Shown here piece by piece: positions 9,782 to 19,986 of a stretch of 64,000 bases of DNA. The position numbers and the translations under genes are program-made. This DNA comes from Candidatus Tisiphia endosymbiont of Sialis lutaria (GTDB lineage: Bacteria; Pseudomonadota; Alphaproteobacteria; Rickettsiales; Rickettsiaceae): NCBI RefSeq assembly GCF_964026535.1, contig NZ_OZ032153.1, positions 620,001-684,000 of the forward strand, in the 5' to 3' direction. How positions within the stretch are numbered: position 1 is the stretch's first letter; each line of letters starts with the position of its first letter. The notes below the pieces were generated by a model, which saw nothing but the letters and a program-made list of their open reading frames with translations, was not told the origin of the DNA and ran no database searches.

Positions 9782-10424
9782 TATAATAAAAGTCCGTAGA
9801 AACAATTCTATTATTTTTACAATTATTTTGGTTGTATTATTTGCCATATCGGTAACTTATATGACTTTTTTAAATAATAAAAAGACGGATTCTAAGTTAT
9901 CTAATAACGCAACAATACAAGAAACAACCATACAAGAAATCCCCCCATCTTCAGATACTACCAATTTAGAGGAGAATGCACCTCAGGAAGATAATAGTTT
10001 AAATCAAGATAATTCTTCTGTAAGTACCCCCCACCAACCAGAACAATCTAAAGCCCCTTCCAATGTTTACAGTAATTATTTACTTAGCATCAATCTTCTG
10101 GTAAAGAATTTTCTGCAAGATAAAGATTATACAGAGCAACTTTATCAAATTGAAACTATGGAGTTACCTGCAAAAATAAAAAATATTTTGATAGATATGC
10201 ACTATTATAATAAAAATTATTTACTTGATAATAATTTAGGTTTAGTAAGGGTATTTCCAAAAACCGATTGCTGGATCAAGCAATTTATCAAAATTGAAGA
10301 AAAATCTAGTAGCCTCAAAGATAAAGAAAAGCTGAAATTAAAAATAATAGGAAACCTAGATTATTTTATTAATTTCTTTTATTCAGAAGAACTACAACAA
10401 GAAAATTACAACAAGAATTCGTAG
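9750..10424 (+). CDS. Single-pass membrane protein in the hemD-hemY cluster (mitofilin-like position)
   Basis: A 224-residue protein of unknown function with a short basic N-terminus, one membrane helix at about residues 20-42, a low-complexity Ser/Asn/Gln/Pro linker (about residues 50-105) and a predicted helical C-terminal domain. It overlaps the end of hemD by 32 bases. In many alphaproteobacteria a mitofilin/HemX-like protein lies between hemD and hemY; the position and topology fit, but sequence similarity cannot be judged by eye. An internal ATG (MQKSETN, 9762) is an alternative start. Confidence 0.55.
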   Translation: MPKIMQKSETNIIKVRRNNSIIFTIILVVLFAISVTYMTFLNNKKTDSKLSNNATIQETTIQEIPPSSDTTNLEENAPQEDNSLNQDNSSVSTPHQPEQSKAPSNVYSNYLLSINLLVKNFLQDKDYTEQLYQIETMELPAKIKNILIDMHYYNKNYLLDNNLGLVRVFPKTDCWIKQFIKIEEKSSSLKDKEKLKLKIIGNLDYFINFFYSEELQQENYNKNS

Positions 10425-10433
10425 AGTAAACTA

Positions 10434-11366
10434 ATGATAAGATTATTGATAATTTGTATTACATTTTTGTTGTTATATTTTAGTTTTTCTATGTTAAATC
10501 AACTTGACTCAAGATTAACTTTAAACTTATATGACTATTATATAGAAACAACATTTTTTACTTTCGTTATTTTATATATATTACTTACACTTTCTACTGC
10601 TATTTCTTTTAAAATATTATGTTTAATTATTAATCTACCTACTAATTTAAAAGCTCTTTTCTTTGCTAAAAGAGCCAATAACGATAATTACTTACTAATG
10701 AAAGCTATGGCAGAATACGTTTCTGGTGAAAAATTAAAATCAGCAGTAACGAGCCAAAAAATATCTTACCGTTTAAGCCAGGAAAATAAGGTGTTTCATA
10801 CTTTACTTTTAGCAGAATCAGAACTAGATATTTCAGTAAAAATAAAACATTTTCAGGAATTAGAACAATCTAAATATTATATTCCTTTTGTTACCAAAAG
10901 ACTCGCACAAATACATTATCAGAATAATATGTATGACATAGCTGAGAATTATGCTGTTAGATCGTTTAACCTAAATGAATCTGATAGTGAAACTTTAGAA
11001 ATTTTACTTAATTGTTATGCCAAACTTTCTCTATGGACAAAATTTGTTTTTGTGGTATCTAAACTTAGCAGAGTTGACGGACAGAAACTAGAGTCGCTTA
11101 AAAACAAAATAGCTGATTATTATGTTATAGCTGCTAAAAATATGTTAGAGACTAACCAGACAAAAGAGGCGGTATATTATTTAGAATCAGCTATTAAGCT
11201 TATAGCTTCCCATATTGAAGCACTAAATCTTTATCTATCTTTAAACTCCTCTAAATGGAGTAATAAGAATCTTGAGTTATTACAAACTGCCTTTACAGCA
11301 AGCCCATCTTTTGAAATTGTAGAATTATATAAGAAATTTTCTACCAATGACTCCTCGGAAATTTAG
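10434..11366 (+). CDS. hemY: HemY-like tetratricopeptide membrane protein, C-terminal tail out of frame
   Basis: A 310-residue protein with two N-terminal membrane helices (about residues 5-20 and 38-62) followed by TPR-like helices (HFQELEQSKYYIPFVTKRLAQIHYQ, DIAENYAVRSFNLNESDSETLEILLNCYAKL). This matches the HemY N-terminal/TPR architecture and its usual place after hemD. The frame stops at 11366, but the overlapping frame continues directly from 11366 to 11467 with 33 coherent residues (VDPKKYLGLFLAIAAYLDLP...). The tail was probably lost by a one-base frameshift. Confidence 0.75.
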   Translation: MIRLLIICITFLLLYFSFSMLNQLDSRLTLNLYDYYIETTFFTFVILYILLTLSTAISFKILCLIINLPTNLKALFFAKRANNDNYLLMKAMAEYVSGEKLKSAVTSQKISYRLSQENKVFHTLLLAESELDISVKIKHFQELEQSKYYIPFVTKRLAQIHYQNNMYDIAENYAVRSFNLNESDSETLEILLNCYAKLSLWTKFVFVVSKLSRVDGQKLESLKNKIADYYVIAAKNMLETNQTKEAVYYLESAIKLIASHIEALNLYLSLNSSKWSNKNLELLQTAFTASPSFEIVELYKKFSTNDSSEI

Positions 11367-11467
11367 TCGATCCTAAAAAATATTTAGGATTATTTTTGGC
11401 GATAGCTGCTTATTTAGATTTACCAGAAAAGGTTGAAAGTCTTAGAGATGAGCCTGAACTATTATGA

Positions 11468-12030
11468 TTCCCACTATAGTCAATTGATGAGAAGTTGGTG
11501 ACGTCGTCGCTCAATTCTCGCCTATTACTTATCATAGTACCCTACAATTTTTATTCTATAAGTATTAAGCAGCATAAAAACGTCATTGCGAGGAGGCGTG
11601 AGCCTACGAAGCAATCCATATAGTCTTGATGTATCTATACTATAGTCAATTCAGGAGGATTTGGTGCTAGGAGAGATGGAGCGCATAGTACCCTACAATT
11701 TTTTATTTATTTCCTTATGATGAGTAAAAAAGCTTACTGCTAAGCGTCATTGCGAGGAGCTACTTTAGTAGCGACGAAGCAATCCATGAGAATTAGTATA
11801 GATACATCAAGACTATATGGATTGCTTCGTAGGCTCACGCCTCCTCGCAATGACGTTTTTATGCTGCTTAATACTTATAGAATAAAAATTGTAGGGTACT
11901 ATGACTACGTGGTCTCGCTAATAGCGGAAAAGCTATCTAAAACCAGCTCTAGCTTATAACTTTTAACAGTTGTGGTCTATGCACTCCATCGCTCCTGCTA
12001 CCTGATTCTCCTGAATTGACTATACCAGTT
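11468..12030. repeat. Repeat mosaic: 111-bp inverted repeat inside broken type A elements
   Basis: No gene. A type A 5' half begins near 11474. At 11532..11642 lies a 111-bp arm (TCATAGTACCCTACAATTTT ...) whose exact reverse complement is 11794..11904. Between them are a type A fragment (about 11640..11686), a truncated second start of the arm (11686 on) and a type B arm (11742 on). After the second arm come the AAAACC...TTTTAACAGTTGTGG end of another element (to about 11973) and a type A 3' end finishing near 12025. The short open frame across here is repeat sequence. Confidence 0.85.
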
Positions 12031-12039
12031 CTATTATTT

Positions 12040-12365
12040 TTAATCCAAAGAATTAATAGACACATCAAATGCCATAGAGACTAAATTTGCTAACTTTTCC
12101 TCTTGATCTAAAATCTCAGGTAATATTTTCCAATATGATAGAGTTATCAACTTATTTGAGTTATTATATGTAAATGGTTCGGAGACAAAAGATTTTAAAT
12201 CTCCAACCACTTTGTTATCCATTTTAAAGTACAACTCGTTTCTTGCAACTATTCCTATTATTATTCCGTATATATACCATAACTACCAAACATTGCACGA
12301 GTAGTGATTTGACCAAAAGGTGCTAGTATATCTTTAATATATTCAATAAATTCATTACTTTTCAT
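12040..12365 (-). pseudogene. TfoX N-terminal-domain-like protein, frameshifted
   Basis: Two frames together give a TfoX N-terminal-domain protein of about 108 residues. From ATG at 12365: MKSNEFIEYIKDILAPFG...MFGSYGIY. After a shift near 12267 the other frame continues GIIIGIVARNELYFKMDNKVVG and SEPFTYNNSNKLITLSYWKIL. The motifs MFG-x-YGIY, ELYFK and SEPFTY...SYW are typical of the family, which is linked to competence regulation in some bacteria but is of unknown function in intracellular ones. The open frame beginning at 12234 alone lacks the first 40 or so residues. Confidence 0.75.
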
Positions 12366-12433
12366 AATTAACCTATAGGTTGATTTGTACGAAAAACCAC
12401 CATAAGGGTTACTTATTTTTGCAGAGTGACTAT

Positions 12434-12874
12434 TTAAAACTTTCCAGTTGAACCAAATCCACCAGAACCTCTAAGAGTTTCATCTAACGAATCCACCTCG
12501 TCCCATAATATCTGCTCATATTTAGAAATAACCATCTGAGCAATCTTCATGCCACGCTCAATTACAAAATCTTCTTTAGCATGATTAACTAAAATTACTT
12601 TTATTTCACCACGATAGTCGGCATCAATTGTACCAGGTGCATTAAGTACGGTAATGCCGTGTTTTAGTGCTAAACCTGATCTTGGTCTGATTTGAGCTTC
12701 TAAATGACTAGGCAATGCTATACAAATTCCTGTAGGTACTAACTCTACTTGTTGTGATTTTATAGTTATAGGCTCAATATTTGCTGCCATTAGATCCATA
12801 CCACTACTATGCTGGGTAGCATAACCAGGCAAAATATCTACAGAATGTTCTAATTTTTTAACTTTAATGTTCAT
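12434..12874 (-). CDS. dut: Deoxyuridine 5'-triphosphate nucleotidohydrolase (dUTPase)
   Basis: A 146-residue trimeric dUTPase with all five motifs in order: [39 protein letters not shown] and the C-terminal GSGGFGSTG. It hydrolyses dUTP to dUMP and pyrophosphate, protecting DNA from uracil and feeding dTMP synthesis. Full length with no insertion. Confidence 0.96.
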   Translation of the reverse strand: MNIKVKKLEHSVDILPGYATQHSSGMDLMAANIEPITIKSQQVELVPTGICIALPSHLEAQIRPRSGLALKHGITVLNAPGTIDADYRGEIKVILVNHAKEDFVIERGMKIAQMVISKYEQILWDEVDSLDETLRGSGGFGSTGKF

Positions 12875-12938
12875 AAAGATGATATTTTAAAATAACATTG
12901 ATCAGGTTGACTAGGAAGCAATCTCCTAGGATTCAGCT

Positions 12939-13367
12939 TTACTTAACCATATTACCATTGGCATCATAAATCTCGATTTTTTCAAGTTTATCTGCCTCTT
13001 TATATGGATAAGTAACCCTAACTGTAATATAACCTCGATTATTAGATATAGCGCCTTCAACTGGAGTACCTGCCACTTCCCATATTCCAAGAGTCATAAC
13101 GTCAAGCACTCCATGTCCAGCAGCTCTTAAATAATTCACACCAGATTTTCTTGCTATAGCCCTGTATGTTTCTATATATTTTCCATTTTCCTCTTGATGA
13201 CGATCAACTATTTCCATACCATGAGACAAAAAACAACCTTTCATTTGACATTTCCTTATATCTGATACGGAAACTCCCTCATTAGAAGCCGCTTTGTAGA
13301 CAGAACAGCTAGATAAAATTATCATCACAATGAAAAGACAACTATTAATTTTATATTTACTAAACAT
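12939..13367 (-). CDS. Predicted lipoprotein of unknown function
   Basis: About 142 residues from the ATG at 13367 (MFSKYKINSC...). An open frame reaches TTG at 13421, but those extra codons lie in a repeat element, so the internal ATG is preferred. The N-terminus is a signal sequence ending in a lipobox (LSSCS), so the mature protein is probably lipid-anchored. The body includes a glycine-rich hydrophobic stretch (AAGHGVLDVMTLGIWEVAGTPVEG). I do not recognise a characterised family. Confidence 0.65.
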   Translation of the reverse strand: MFSKYKINSCLFIVMIILSSCSVYKAASNEGVSVSDIRKCQMKGCFLSHGMEIVDRHQEENGKYIETYRAIARKSGVNYLRAAGHGVLDVMTLGIWEVAGTPVEGAISNNRGYITVRVTYPYKEADKLEKIEIYDANGNMVK

Positions 13368-13412
13368 TCTTTGCTCTTTATGGGGTAAAGTATTAGTCTT
13401 ATCATTTAGTAA

Positions 13413-13683
13413 TATAGTCAATTGATGAGAAGTTGGTAACGTCGTCGCTCCATAGCATAGGTGTCAGTTTAATAAAATAATAATTGAGAAACCGTCATTG
13501 CGAAGAGACCTTAAGGTCAACGAAGCAATCCAGAAAAGTAACCAAAAATGGATTGCCACGACCACTACGTGGTCTCGCAATGACGGAAAAACTATCTAAA
13601 ACCCGCTCTACCTTATAACTTTTAACAGTTTTGACCTATGCACTCCATCGTTCCTGCTACCTAATTCTCCTGAATTAACTATA
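13413..13683. repeat. Composite repeat: type A element split by a type B hairpin
   Basis: The type A 5' half starts at 13413 and the 3' half ends at 13683 (CTGAATTAACTATA). Between the halves lie GGTGTCAGTTTAATAAAATA, a type B hairpin at 13493..13585 and the AAAACCCGC...TTTTAACAGTT end. This fills the space between the lipoprotein gene and ispB. Confidence 0.8.
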
Positions 13684-13748
13684 CCAAAGAATAAATTGTA
13701 GCAAAATCTGCATTATATGTCAATATTCATTATATTTTGATATCCTTT

Positions 13749-14732
13749 CTAATAAGACCTATTTAAAGTAAATTCTAATAAAGAAACTAAATGATCTTTA
13801 TAAATATTTTGTATAGGGATTTGTTTTAATAAATTACTAGCTTCATTGTTAATCGCTGCTAAATAGTCAATAATTTGCTGCTTAATACAATGTTCTATCA
13901 TCAATTCTCGTATTAGTTTAAACTCACTTTCAGTTCTATTATCTGCCTTAATCATTTCTTGAATTTTTAACTGCCACTGATCATCAAGCTTTTTATATAA
14001 GAAAATTAGTGGTAGAGTTATTTTCCCTTCTGAAAAATCATCGCCTATATTCTTACCAATATCACGACTATCCCCTAAATAGTCAAATAAATCATCAATG
14101 ATTTGAAAAACATTGCCTAGAACTCTACCAAATTTTTGTAAAATTTCACAAATTTCATTAGATTGACCAGAAATAATTGCTCCTGCTTCACAAGATACGC
14201 CAAATAATTCTGCCGTTTTTGCCATAATTATTTCATTATATTCTGTTTCGTCAATAATTCTCCGCTGATTCAATTTCACCAATTGCGAAACCTCTCCTTC
14301 TGATATAATTGCTGAAGCTCTTGATAAAGATTTCATGGCTTTAATAGATTTTGTATCGACCATTAGCTGAAATGATTGGCTAAATAAAAAATCCCCAACT
14401 AGAATACTAGCCTTGCTATCCCAGATAACATTAGCAGTAGGTTTGGATCTTCTCATGGTACTCTCATCTACTACATCGTCATGCAATAAAGTTGCCGCAT
14501 GAATAAACTCTACAGCCCCAGCAAGCTTTATATTATCTTCCCCTACATAACCAAACATTTTGCTAGTTAAAATTGTTAGTAATGGTCTGATTCTTTTGCC
14601 ACCAAATTCCAGCAAATATTTACCTATTACGCTAACCAGCTCCTCTTTGGTAGCTAAGCGGGTTATAATAAGCTTATTTAATGCAGAAAGTTCTGGGCTT
14701 AAGTCTTTATGTATTATTTTTATAGTATCCAA
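13749..14732 (-). CDS. ispB: Polyprenyl (octaprenyl) diphosphate synthase
   Basis: A 327-residue trans-prenyltransferase with the first aspartate-rich motif DDVVDE (in LLHDDVVDEST) and the second in DDLFDYLGD, plus GGKRIRP near the N-terminus. It makes the side chain of ubiquinone from IPP and allylic diphosphate; product chain length cannot be read from sequence. Together with ubiD and nuoN it fits an active respiratory quinone pool. Confidence 0.93.
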   Translation of the reverse strand: MDTIKIIHKDLSPELSALNKLIITRLATKEELVSVIGKYLLEFGGKRIRPLLTILTSKMFGYVGEDNIKLAGAVEFIHAATLLHDDVVDESTMRRSKPTANVIWDSKASILVGDFLFSQSFQLMVDTKSIKAMKSLSRASAIISEGEVSQLVKLNQRRIIDETEYNEIIMAKTAELFGVSCEAGAIISGQSNEICEILQKFGRVLGNVFQIIDDLFDYLGDSRDIGKNIGDDFSEGKITLPLIFLYKKLDDQWQLKIQEMIKADNRTESEFKLIRELMIEHCIKQQIIDYLAAINNEASNLLKQIPIQNIYKDHLVSLLEFTLNRSY

Positions 14733-14874
14733 TTTACGTCTCTATTTTTTATTTTATGATTTCCGTACGCTTGTTCCTATCATTCCCCCTTCTCCTTGCC
14801 ATTCTTAGCAACGGCGGGAATCTAGATACCTGATTTCGCAGGTATGGCACTAAGCCAAGCAGGGAGTCAATTTA

Positions 14875-16668
14875 CTATGGCGTAACGCTATTCGGATCAT
14901 TATAGACTTCCTGCCAAAAATCACTATCAATCTCCAAAAAAGGTTGAATCATTAATTGTTTTAATAATTTTTGATGTTCATTGAAATCAGGCACTAGCTC
15001 TTGTATTCTTTTTGTTATACTATAGTCAATTGATAAGGAGTTGGTGACGTCGTCACTCGTCGCTCGCCTATTACTTATAGGCGTCGCTCCATCGCTCCTA
15101 GCACCAACTCCTCCTGAATTGACTATATCACCAACCCGTATTTTTTCCGAGGCTTTTTTGTATAATGCTAGATAATATAATGGTAAAAATTTATCAAGAT
15201 CGACAGTGCCTATTTTTCCTTTTTCTATATTATTGGAATCTAATTTATACTCAAAACTTATGTCCCCTGAGTTAGAGTCAGGATGATCTGATACGGTTTT
15301 TAGAAAATAATTAATCCCCTCTTTGTATACAATACGACTATCTTCAGAAAATGTTTTAAATCTACCTAAATTTAATAAATAATTGGTGATAATATCAGTT
15401 ACCTTTAAATAATTATTAACAACCAAGAGTCCATTAATATCAAAATTGCCAAATGAATTTAGCTTGCATTCACTTGACAAGCGGAATCCAGTATTATTAG
15501 AAAATAAACTAAGGTTATGTATTTGAGCTCTCATTACATCGTTTATTCTAGCAAAAAAATTTACATCTAAATCAAAAATATATTGATGATTTTCTAATTC
15601 AGTTAAATTGAATTTATCTTTATTATTGTTAACATACTCTAACTCTTCCATTAACGATAAATTGTTAGGCAATGCTGATATATACGGCAATAAATACTGG
15701 ATAGAATTTAATATATTATCGGAAAATCCTGATTTCAAATCAATTGTTGATTCAACCTTCAAATGGCTAGCACGATGACTTTCTTCCTCTTTATTTTGAT
15801 ATAACAAACTAGTCAAAGAGTCTTGGACATTGCTTGAAAATTTGCTGGATATCATTTTTATTTCTAAATCGTTAACAAATTCACTATATATAGATTTATT
15901 TGTTTTTATATAAAACTTACCTTCAAAACTAAAAGGCATTGGCCAAGCAAATCTATATAATAAAAGACCAGCTGGCACCCTCCTGTTGATAAGATTACTT
16001 TCTAAGATGTTTGTTGAATAACTAATATTTAATTTTTGCGGCACATTATTTTTAAAATCTTCTAGATCAGTATAATATTTTTTCTTTTCCAGTGAGAATG
16101 AAATAGCTGTATGATCTTCATCATATAGTTTTTGCTGATCAATTAAATCAAAGATTTTGGTTTTGTCAGATCTTAATTCCAATTCTTTAACAAAATTGAT
16201 AATTTCAAACGGATCTTTTTTTTGTATAAAAATCTTAAATAACTTTAAGCTCAAGGGAATTTTTGCTGTAAAAGAATAATTATCACTTTCGAATTTTGCC
16301 CCAAATCCTGATTGAATAGGTTTATAACGACCCGTTGCGTTACCAGAATAGGTGATGAAGCAAACTTGTTTTAGTAAGTCATAACCTATATAAATCGGAG
16401 TATGAAATTCAATTATACTATTCTCCCCCTCTTCATACCAGCCAATTACTTGAAAGGCAATTTTAAATGGAAAGCCATAGCTGGTAATTTTATTAAACTT
16501 AACGAAATATTTTTGTTCATTATCTACCGTATTAGTAGCGATATAACGATTACTATATTGCTGATTGATCTTACCAGCTATAGAACTAATAATTAAGAAC
16601 CATGAAACAGTATAAATCAAAAGGGTTGCAGCAATTATCACTGATATATATATTAATGTTTTTCGCAT
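14875..16668 (-). CDS. Large membrane-anchored protein of unknown function (possible DUF2125 relative)
   Basis: A 597-residue protein with one N-terminal membrane helix (about residues 5-30) and a long, mostly beta-predicted extracytoplasmic region. The early YGFPFKIAFQ stretch resembles the GFPFR/K motif of DUF2125-type periplasmic proteins, so I suggest that family with low certainty. About residues 514-549 are the in-frame type A repeat at 15021..15127; the sequence before (KIRVGD) and after (TKRIQELVPDF) reads on normally. Its start is one base from the tlc stop at 16670, so it is probably in the same operon. Confidence 0.6.
   Translation of the reverse strand: MRKTLIYISVIIAATLLIYTVSWFLIISSIAGKINQQYSNRYIATNTVDNEQKYFVKFNKITSYGFPFKIAFQVIGWYEEGENSIIEFHTPIYIGYDLLKQVCFITYSGNATGRYKPIQSGFGAKFESDNYSFTAKIPLSLKLFKIFIQKKDPFEIINFVKELELRSDKTKIFDLIDQQKLYDEDHTAISFSLEKKKYYTDLEDFKNNVPQKLNISYSTNILESNLINRRVPAGLLLYRFAWPMPFSFEGKFYIKTNKSIYSEFVNDLEIKMISSKFSSNVQDSLTSLLYQNKEEESHRASHLKVESTIDLKSGFSDNILNSIQYLLPYISALPNNLSLMEELEYVNNNKDKFNLTELENHQYIFDLDVNFFARINDVMRAQIHNLSLFSNNTGFRLSSECKLNSFGNFDINGLLVVNNYLKVTDIITNYLLNLGRFKTFSEDSRIVYKEGINYFLKTVSDHPDSNSGDISFEYKLDSNNIEKGKIGTVDLDKFLPLYYLALYKKASEKIRVGDIVNSGGVGARSDGATPISNRRATSDDVTNSLSIDYSITKRIQELVPDFNEHQKLLKQLMIQPFLEIDSDFWQEVYNDPNSVTP
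15021..15127 (-). repeat. Palindromic element type A inside the 14875..16668 gene
   Basis: About 107 bp, same ends and same reading frame as the nuoN copy; translated as IVNSGGVGARSDGATP... It keeps the host gene open. Confidence 0.9.
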
Positions 16669-16669
16669 G

Positions 16670-18172
16670 CTAATTACATAATTTTACATATTCACGGTTT
16701 AACTGCACTATATCCCAAAACCATAAAATAACTATCATAATAAACATTATTAGTAAATAAACTACTATTGAATCACATGTGGCAGTAGGCACTATTATGA
16801 ATATAAAAGACTGAATAAAAGCTCCTAGAGACTTACCAAATTTGGTACTAATAACCTCAGCAGCAGCTTTACCTTTTGTTCGAAGTTCTAATGATAAAGG
16901 AATATATGCCATTTCCTTTGTTGAATCAAATAACGAATATTTAGTTGATTTACTTAAAATATTTTGTATCCCTCCAATAATTACAGCAGCATAAATTGGA
17001 TTAAAGTCTTTAATACCACAACCTATATCTTCTGAGAAAATAACAAAAATGAAAAACATTAAACCAGTTATCGAAAACATCAAAGGTGTTAATAATGCTG
17101 AAACTAACCAAGTAAATTTCCTAATCACATTACTGCCAACTACCATAAAAGTCACGCAGGAAATTCCCATCCAAATATTAAACCTGCCCATAAAGTTTAT
17201 ATAATCTAACGTATTGGGATTAAGTTCTCTTACTTTAGCTTTCCACGGACCTTCCACTATATTAGTTAGTGCTCCATAACAAATTATCAATAAAGCAATG
17301 CGTCCAACATATTTTGAGCTAATAATTAGCCTGATACTATCCAGAAGTGGTAAAGAGGTTTTTGCCTGTATTTGAGTTACTTTAAAATCAGCCATTAATC
17401 CCTTATCATGCAAAATCAGATAATTAATTAACCTAAATAACAACATTGAAATTATACCGGCAAATACTATTATAGACATAATTGGTTGTAACATTAGTTC
17501 TGAATTATATTGTAAATCTTCATCTATTATCATTTGGGTATCGGATATCTCTTGTACATTTGAGAAAGCTACTAATACATTACCAGCTACAATTAAGCCA
17601 ACATTGCCTACCATTCCTAAAATTGGATAAAAACGTTTTGCATTATTTGTATCAAAAATATTATTAGCAAATTGCCAAAACATTAGGTTAATAATTACGG
17701 CACTCCATAATTCTGCACAAACATACATGATAGCGTAACTCCATTTACCCATTATCTTGATAAACCACCGAAAATTAGGATACAAAGATACTAAATGTTC
17801 TATCTGCTCAGTATTTGGATGATAAAACTCCTGATTAGGATAAATGACATAGGCAAATATCAGAAAAAACAACAAAAAGCTTGAAATTATTATATAAAAA
17901 ATATATTCAAAACGGATGTGATTACTGAGCTTTACATATAATATAGCGAATAATATAGAAGATGGCAAAACAAGCCAGAGTTTTAGAAAACTGATAACCT
18001 CCGCTCCCATTGATGGCACAACTAATCCGTCTTTAACAGACCTCAGAGCCCCAAAATTAAAAAGAACACAGAGCATCATTAATGCCATAGGTAGAAAAAG
18101 TTTCAACTCCTCCCTCTCTATTGGCCAAATGATTTCCTGTATTTTAGAAAAAATATTTTTGAATGGTAACAT
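16670..18172 (-). CDS. Tlc family nucleotide (ATP/ADP-type) translocase
   Basis: A 500-residue carrier with about 12 membrane helices. Family hallmarks: IEREELKLFLPMALMML, NFGALRSVKDGLVVPSMGAE near the N-terminus, and KYSLFDSTKEMAYIPLSLELRTKGKAA in the C-terminal half. Tlc proteins of Rickettsia and Chlamydia take nucleotides from the host cytosol, by ATP/ADP exchange or as other nucleotide importers. Rickettsia usually carries five paralogues, and which one this is cannot be fixed by eye. Presence of the family is strong evidence for an obligate intracellular lifestyle. Confidence 0.93.
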   Translation of the reverse strand: MLPFKNIFSKIQEIIWPIEREELKLFLPMALMMLCVLFNFGALRSVKDGLVVPSMGAEVISFLKLWLVLPSSILFAILYVKLSNHIRFEYIFYIIISSFLLFFLIFAYVIYPNQEFYHPNTEQIEHLVSLYPNFRWFIKIMGKWSYAIMYVCAELWSAVIINLMFWQFANNIFDTNNAKRFYPILGMVGNVGLIVAGNVLVAFSNVQEISDTQMIIDEDLQYNSELMLQPIMSIIVFAGIISMLLFRLINYLILHDKGLMADFKVTQIQAKTSLPLLDSIRLIISSKYVGRIALLIICYGALTNIVEGPWKAKVRELNPNTLDYINFMGRFNIWMGISCVTFMVVGSNVIRKFTWLVSALLTPLMFSITGLMFFIFVIFSEDIGCGIKDFNPIYAAVIIGGIQNILSKSTKYSLFDSTKEMAYIPLSLELRTKGKAAAEVISTKFGKSLGAFIQSFIFIIVPTATCDSIVVYLLIMFIMIVILWFWDIVQLNREYVKLCN

Positions 18173-18316
18173 TATTATTACACAAAGAATTACCTAAAGA
18201 TAGAGGCTATATTTCATATATGGTGAAGCTGCACTAGCACTTTTAAAGCTCTATGATAATAAAGTCAATGAAAATTAGCATATTTCTCTATTAACAAAAT
18301 TAGTTACGTGACAAAA

Positions 18317-18943
18317 TTATATAGTTTTTTCAAGCTTTCGTGTGAGCATCACTACAATTATATCATGAATTTCGTTTGCACTAAGATCTGCAGCGTTTAT
18401 TTTTACTATTCTATCTGGAAATTTATCTGATATATATTGAAATTTATCATAGACTTTTTGATGAAATTCAATATTCTTACTTTCAAATTTATTATTATTA
18501 CCCCTTGCCCACGCCCTTGCTAAAGCAATATTTGGCTCTATATCAATAAAAAAGGTAATATCAGGCATTACAGGTGATATTAGAGATTTATGAAGGTCAT
18601 AAACTAAATCAGTACCTACCTCTTGCCCTTGATAACAAGCCGTAGAATCCACAAACCTATCACAAATAACTGAGACCCCAGAATTGAGTTTAGGAATAAT
18701 CCTTTTATGAACATGTTCGTAACGTGCCGCCATAACTTGCAGCAATTCTGACATAGGTAATAAATCTTGATAAACTAAAATGTCACGCATTTTCTCAGCT
18801 GCAATAGTTCCGCCCACTTCATGTGTTAAATCTGTCCGGATATTTTGTGATAATAAATACTGGTGTAGCATATCACTCTGGGTAGATTTACCACACCCTT
18901 CCCCACCTTCAAACGTAATAAAATTACCGTTTTTAATTGACAT
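18317..18943 (-). CDS. tmk: Thymidylate kinase
   Basis: Phosphorylates dTMP to dTDP. It has the P-loop [11 protein letters not shown], the DR motif in [10 protein letters not shown] and a lid region [12 protein letters not shown]. About 208 residues from ATG 18943 (MSIKNGNF); an in-frame ATG at 18952 would add MVV. It overlaps the end of zapE, so the two are coupled. With dut it completes the route to dTTP. Confidence 0.94.
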   Translation of the reverse strand: MSIKNGNFITFEGGEGCGKSTQSDMLHQYLLSQNIRTDLTHEVGGTIAAEKMRDILVYQDLLPMSELLQVMAARYEHVHKRIIPKLNSGVSVICDRFVDSTACYQGQEVGTDLVYDLHKSLISPVMPDITFFIDIEPNIALARAWARGNNNKFESKNIEFHQKVYDKFQYISDKFPDRIVKINAADLSANEIHDIIVVMLTRKLEKTI

Positions 18944-19964
18944 AACTACCACTATTCATTTCATGTAACCTTGAAATAGTTCTCTTAAATTCATTACTAC
19001 GCAAACCATTCTGATATATTTTTATGGGTTCATCTTGTAAAGTCATAAATAGTACCACCTTATAAAAATAAGCATTATCAACAAAATTTATAAACCTAAC
19101 AGCTAAATCTGTATTATCAGAACTTATTATACGAATATTTTCTACTATTATAATAGAAAATTTTTGACAAATATCTACATAATCAACATAACCTAATTCT
19201 CTTACAAATAGCTCTTCAAAATCTGTTACTAATATTTTTTCGCTAGCCATGTTAAAAGATATTTTCCGTCCGAAAACAGCAATATCCTTAGGAACTAGCT
19301 GGTTATTATTATTTAACTTGCCAATAAGTTGCTGTATCTCGAATTTATTATGTTCATTAATTGGATATATTATGCGTCTGCTAGCCGTTTGCATAATTTT
19401 ATCTAATCGATAATCATGATCACTATCTAAGTACATGACTTCAAACCTTTGATAAATCTCTTTAATTATTGGCAAAAAAGAATTTCTTTGTAAACCATCT
19501 TTATACAAATCTTCTGGTTTGGTATTACTGGTAATGAAGATAAATACCTTACATTTTATCAGTTCAAGAAGTAGCGGTCCTATTATCATAGCATCAGCTA
19601 TATCTTTAATTTCAAACTCGTCGATACATATTACTGCTGCTTGTTTTGCATAATTTGTCGCAATGCTTTTTATAATATTATTTTTAGACTTTGATTTGTC
19701 TTGTAACTGATAAATATCTTTATGTACCGATTGCATCAAATTCTGGTAATGGATCATTAATTTCTTAATTTGCAATATTTGAAAAAAATGTTGCATTAAT
19801 ACAGTTTTGCCATTACCTACATTACCATATAAATAGATACCTTGTTTTGCTAATAAATTACCATTAAAGAATTTCAAAAATGACTTATCTTCAATTTGCT
19901 TAGCAAAATTCTTAATTCTACCTAGCAGAAATAACTGCTTTTTATCAAATTTTAATTCAGACAA
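18933..19964 (-). CDS. zapE: AFG1/ZapE family ATPase
   Basis: A 343-residue AAA-type ATPase. The Walker A is GNVGNGKT in [14 protein letters not shown] and the Walker B is [35 protein letters not shown] is the sensor-1 region typical of the family. In E. coli ZapE interacts with FtsZ in division; mitochondrial AFG1/LACE1 acts on respiratory complexes. Coupled to tmk. Confidence 0.9.
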   Translation of the reverse strand: MSELKFDKKQLFLLGRIKNFAKQIEDKSFLKFFNGNLLAKQGIYLYGNVGNGKTVLMQHFFQILQIKKLMIHYQNLMQSVHKDIYQLQDKSKSKNNIIKSIATNYAKQAAVICIDEFEIKDIADAMIIGPLLLELIKCKVFIFITSNTKPEDLYKDGLQRNSFLPIIKEIYQRFEVMYLDSDHDYRLDKIMQTASRRIIYPINEHNKFEIQQLIGKLNNNNQLVPKDIAVFGRKISFNMASEKILVTDFEELFVRELGYVDYVDICQKFSIIIVENIRIISSDNTDLAVRFINFVDNAYFYKVVLFMTLQDEPIKIYQNGLRSNEFKRTISRLHEMNSGSYVN

Positions 19965-19986
19965 TCGATTACATTTTTGTTAAGGT

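Noticed and set aside
11468-12030. Possible CRISPR array because of many repeats
   Set aside because: Repeats are long, palindromic and in both orientations, with no regular 30-40 bp spacers and no cas gene anywhere in the window.
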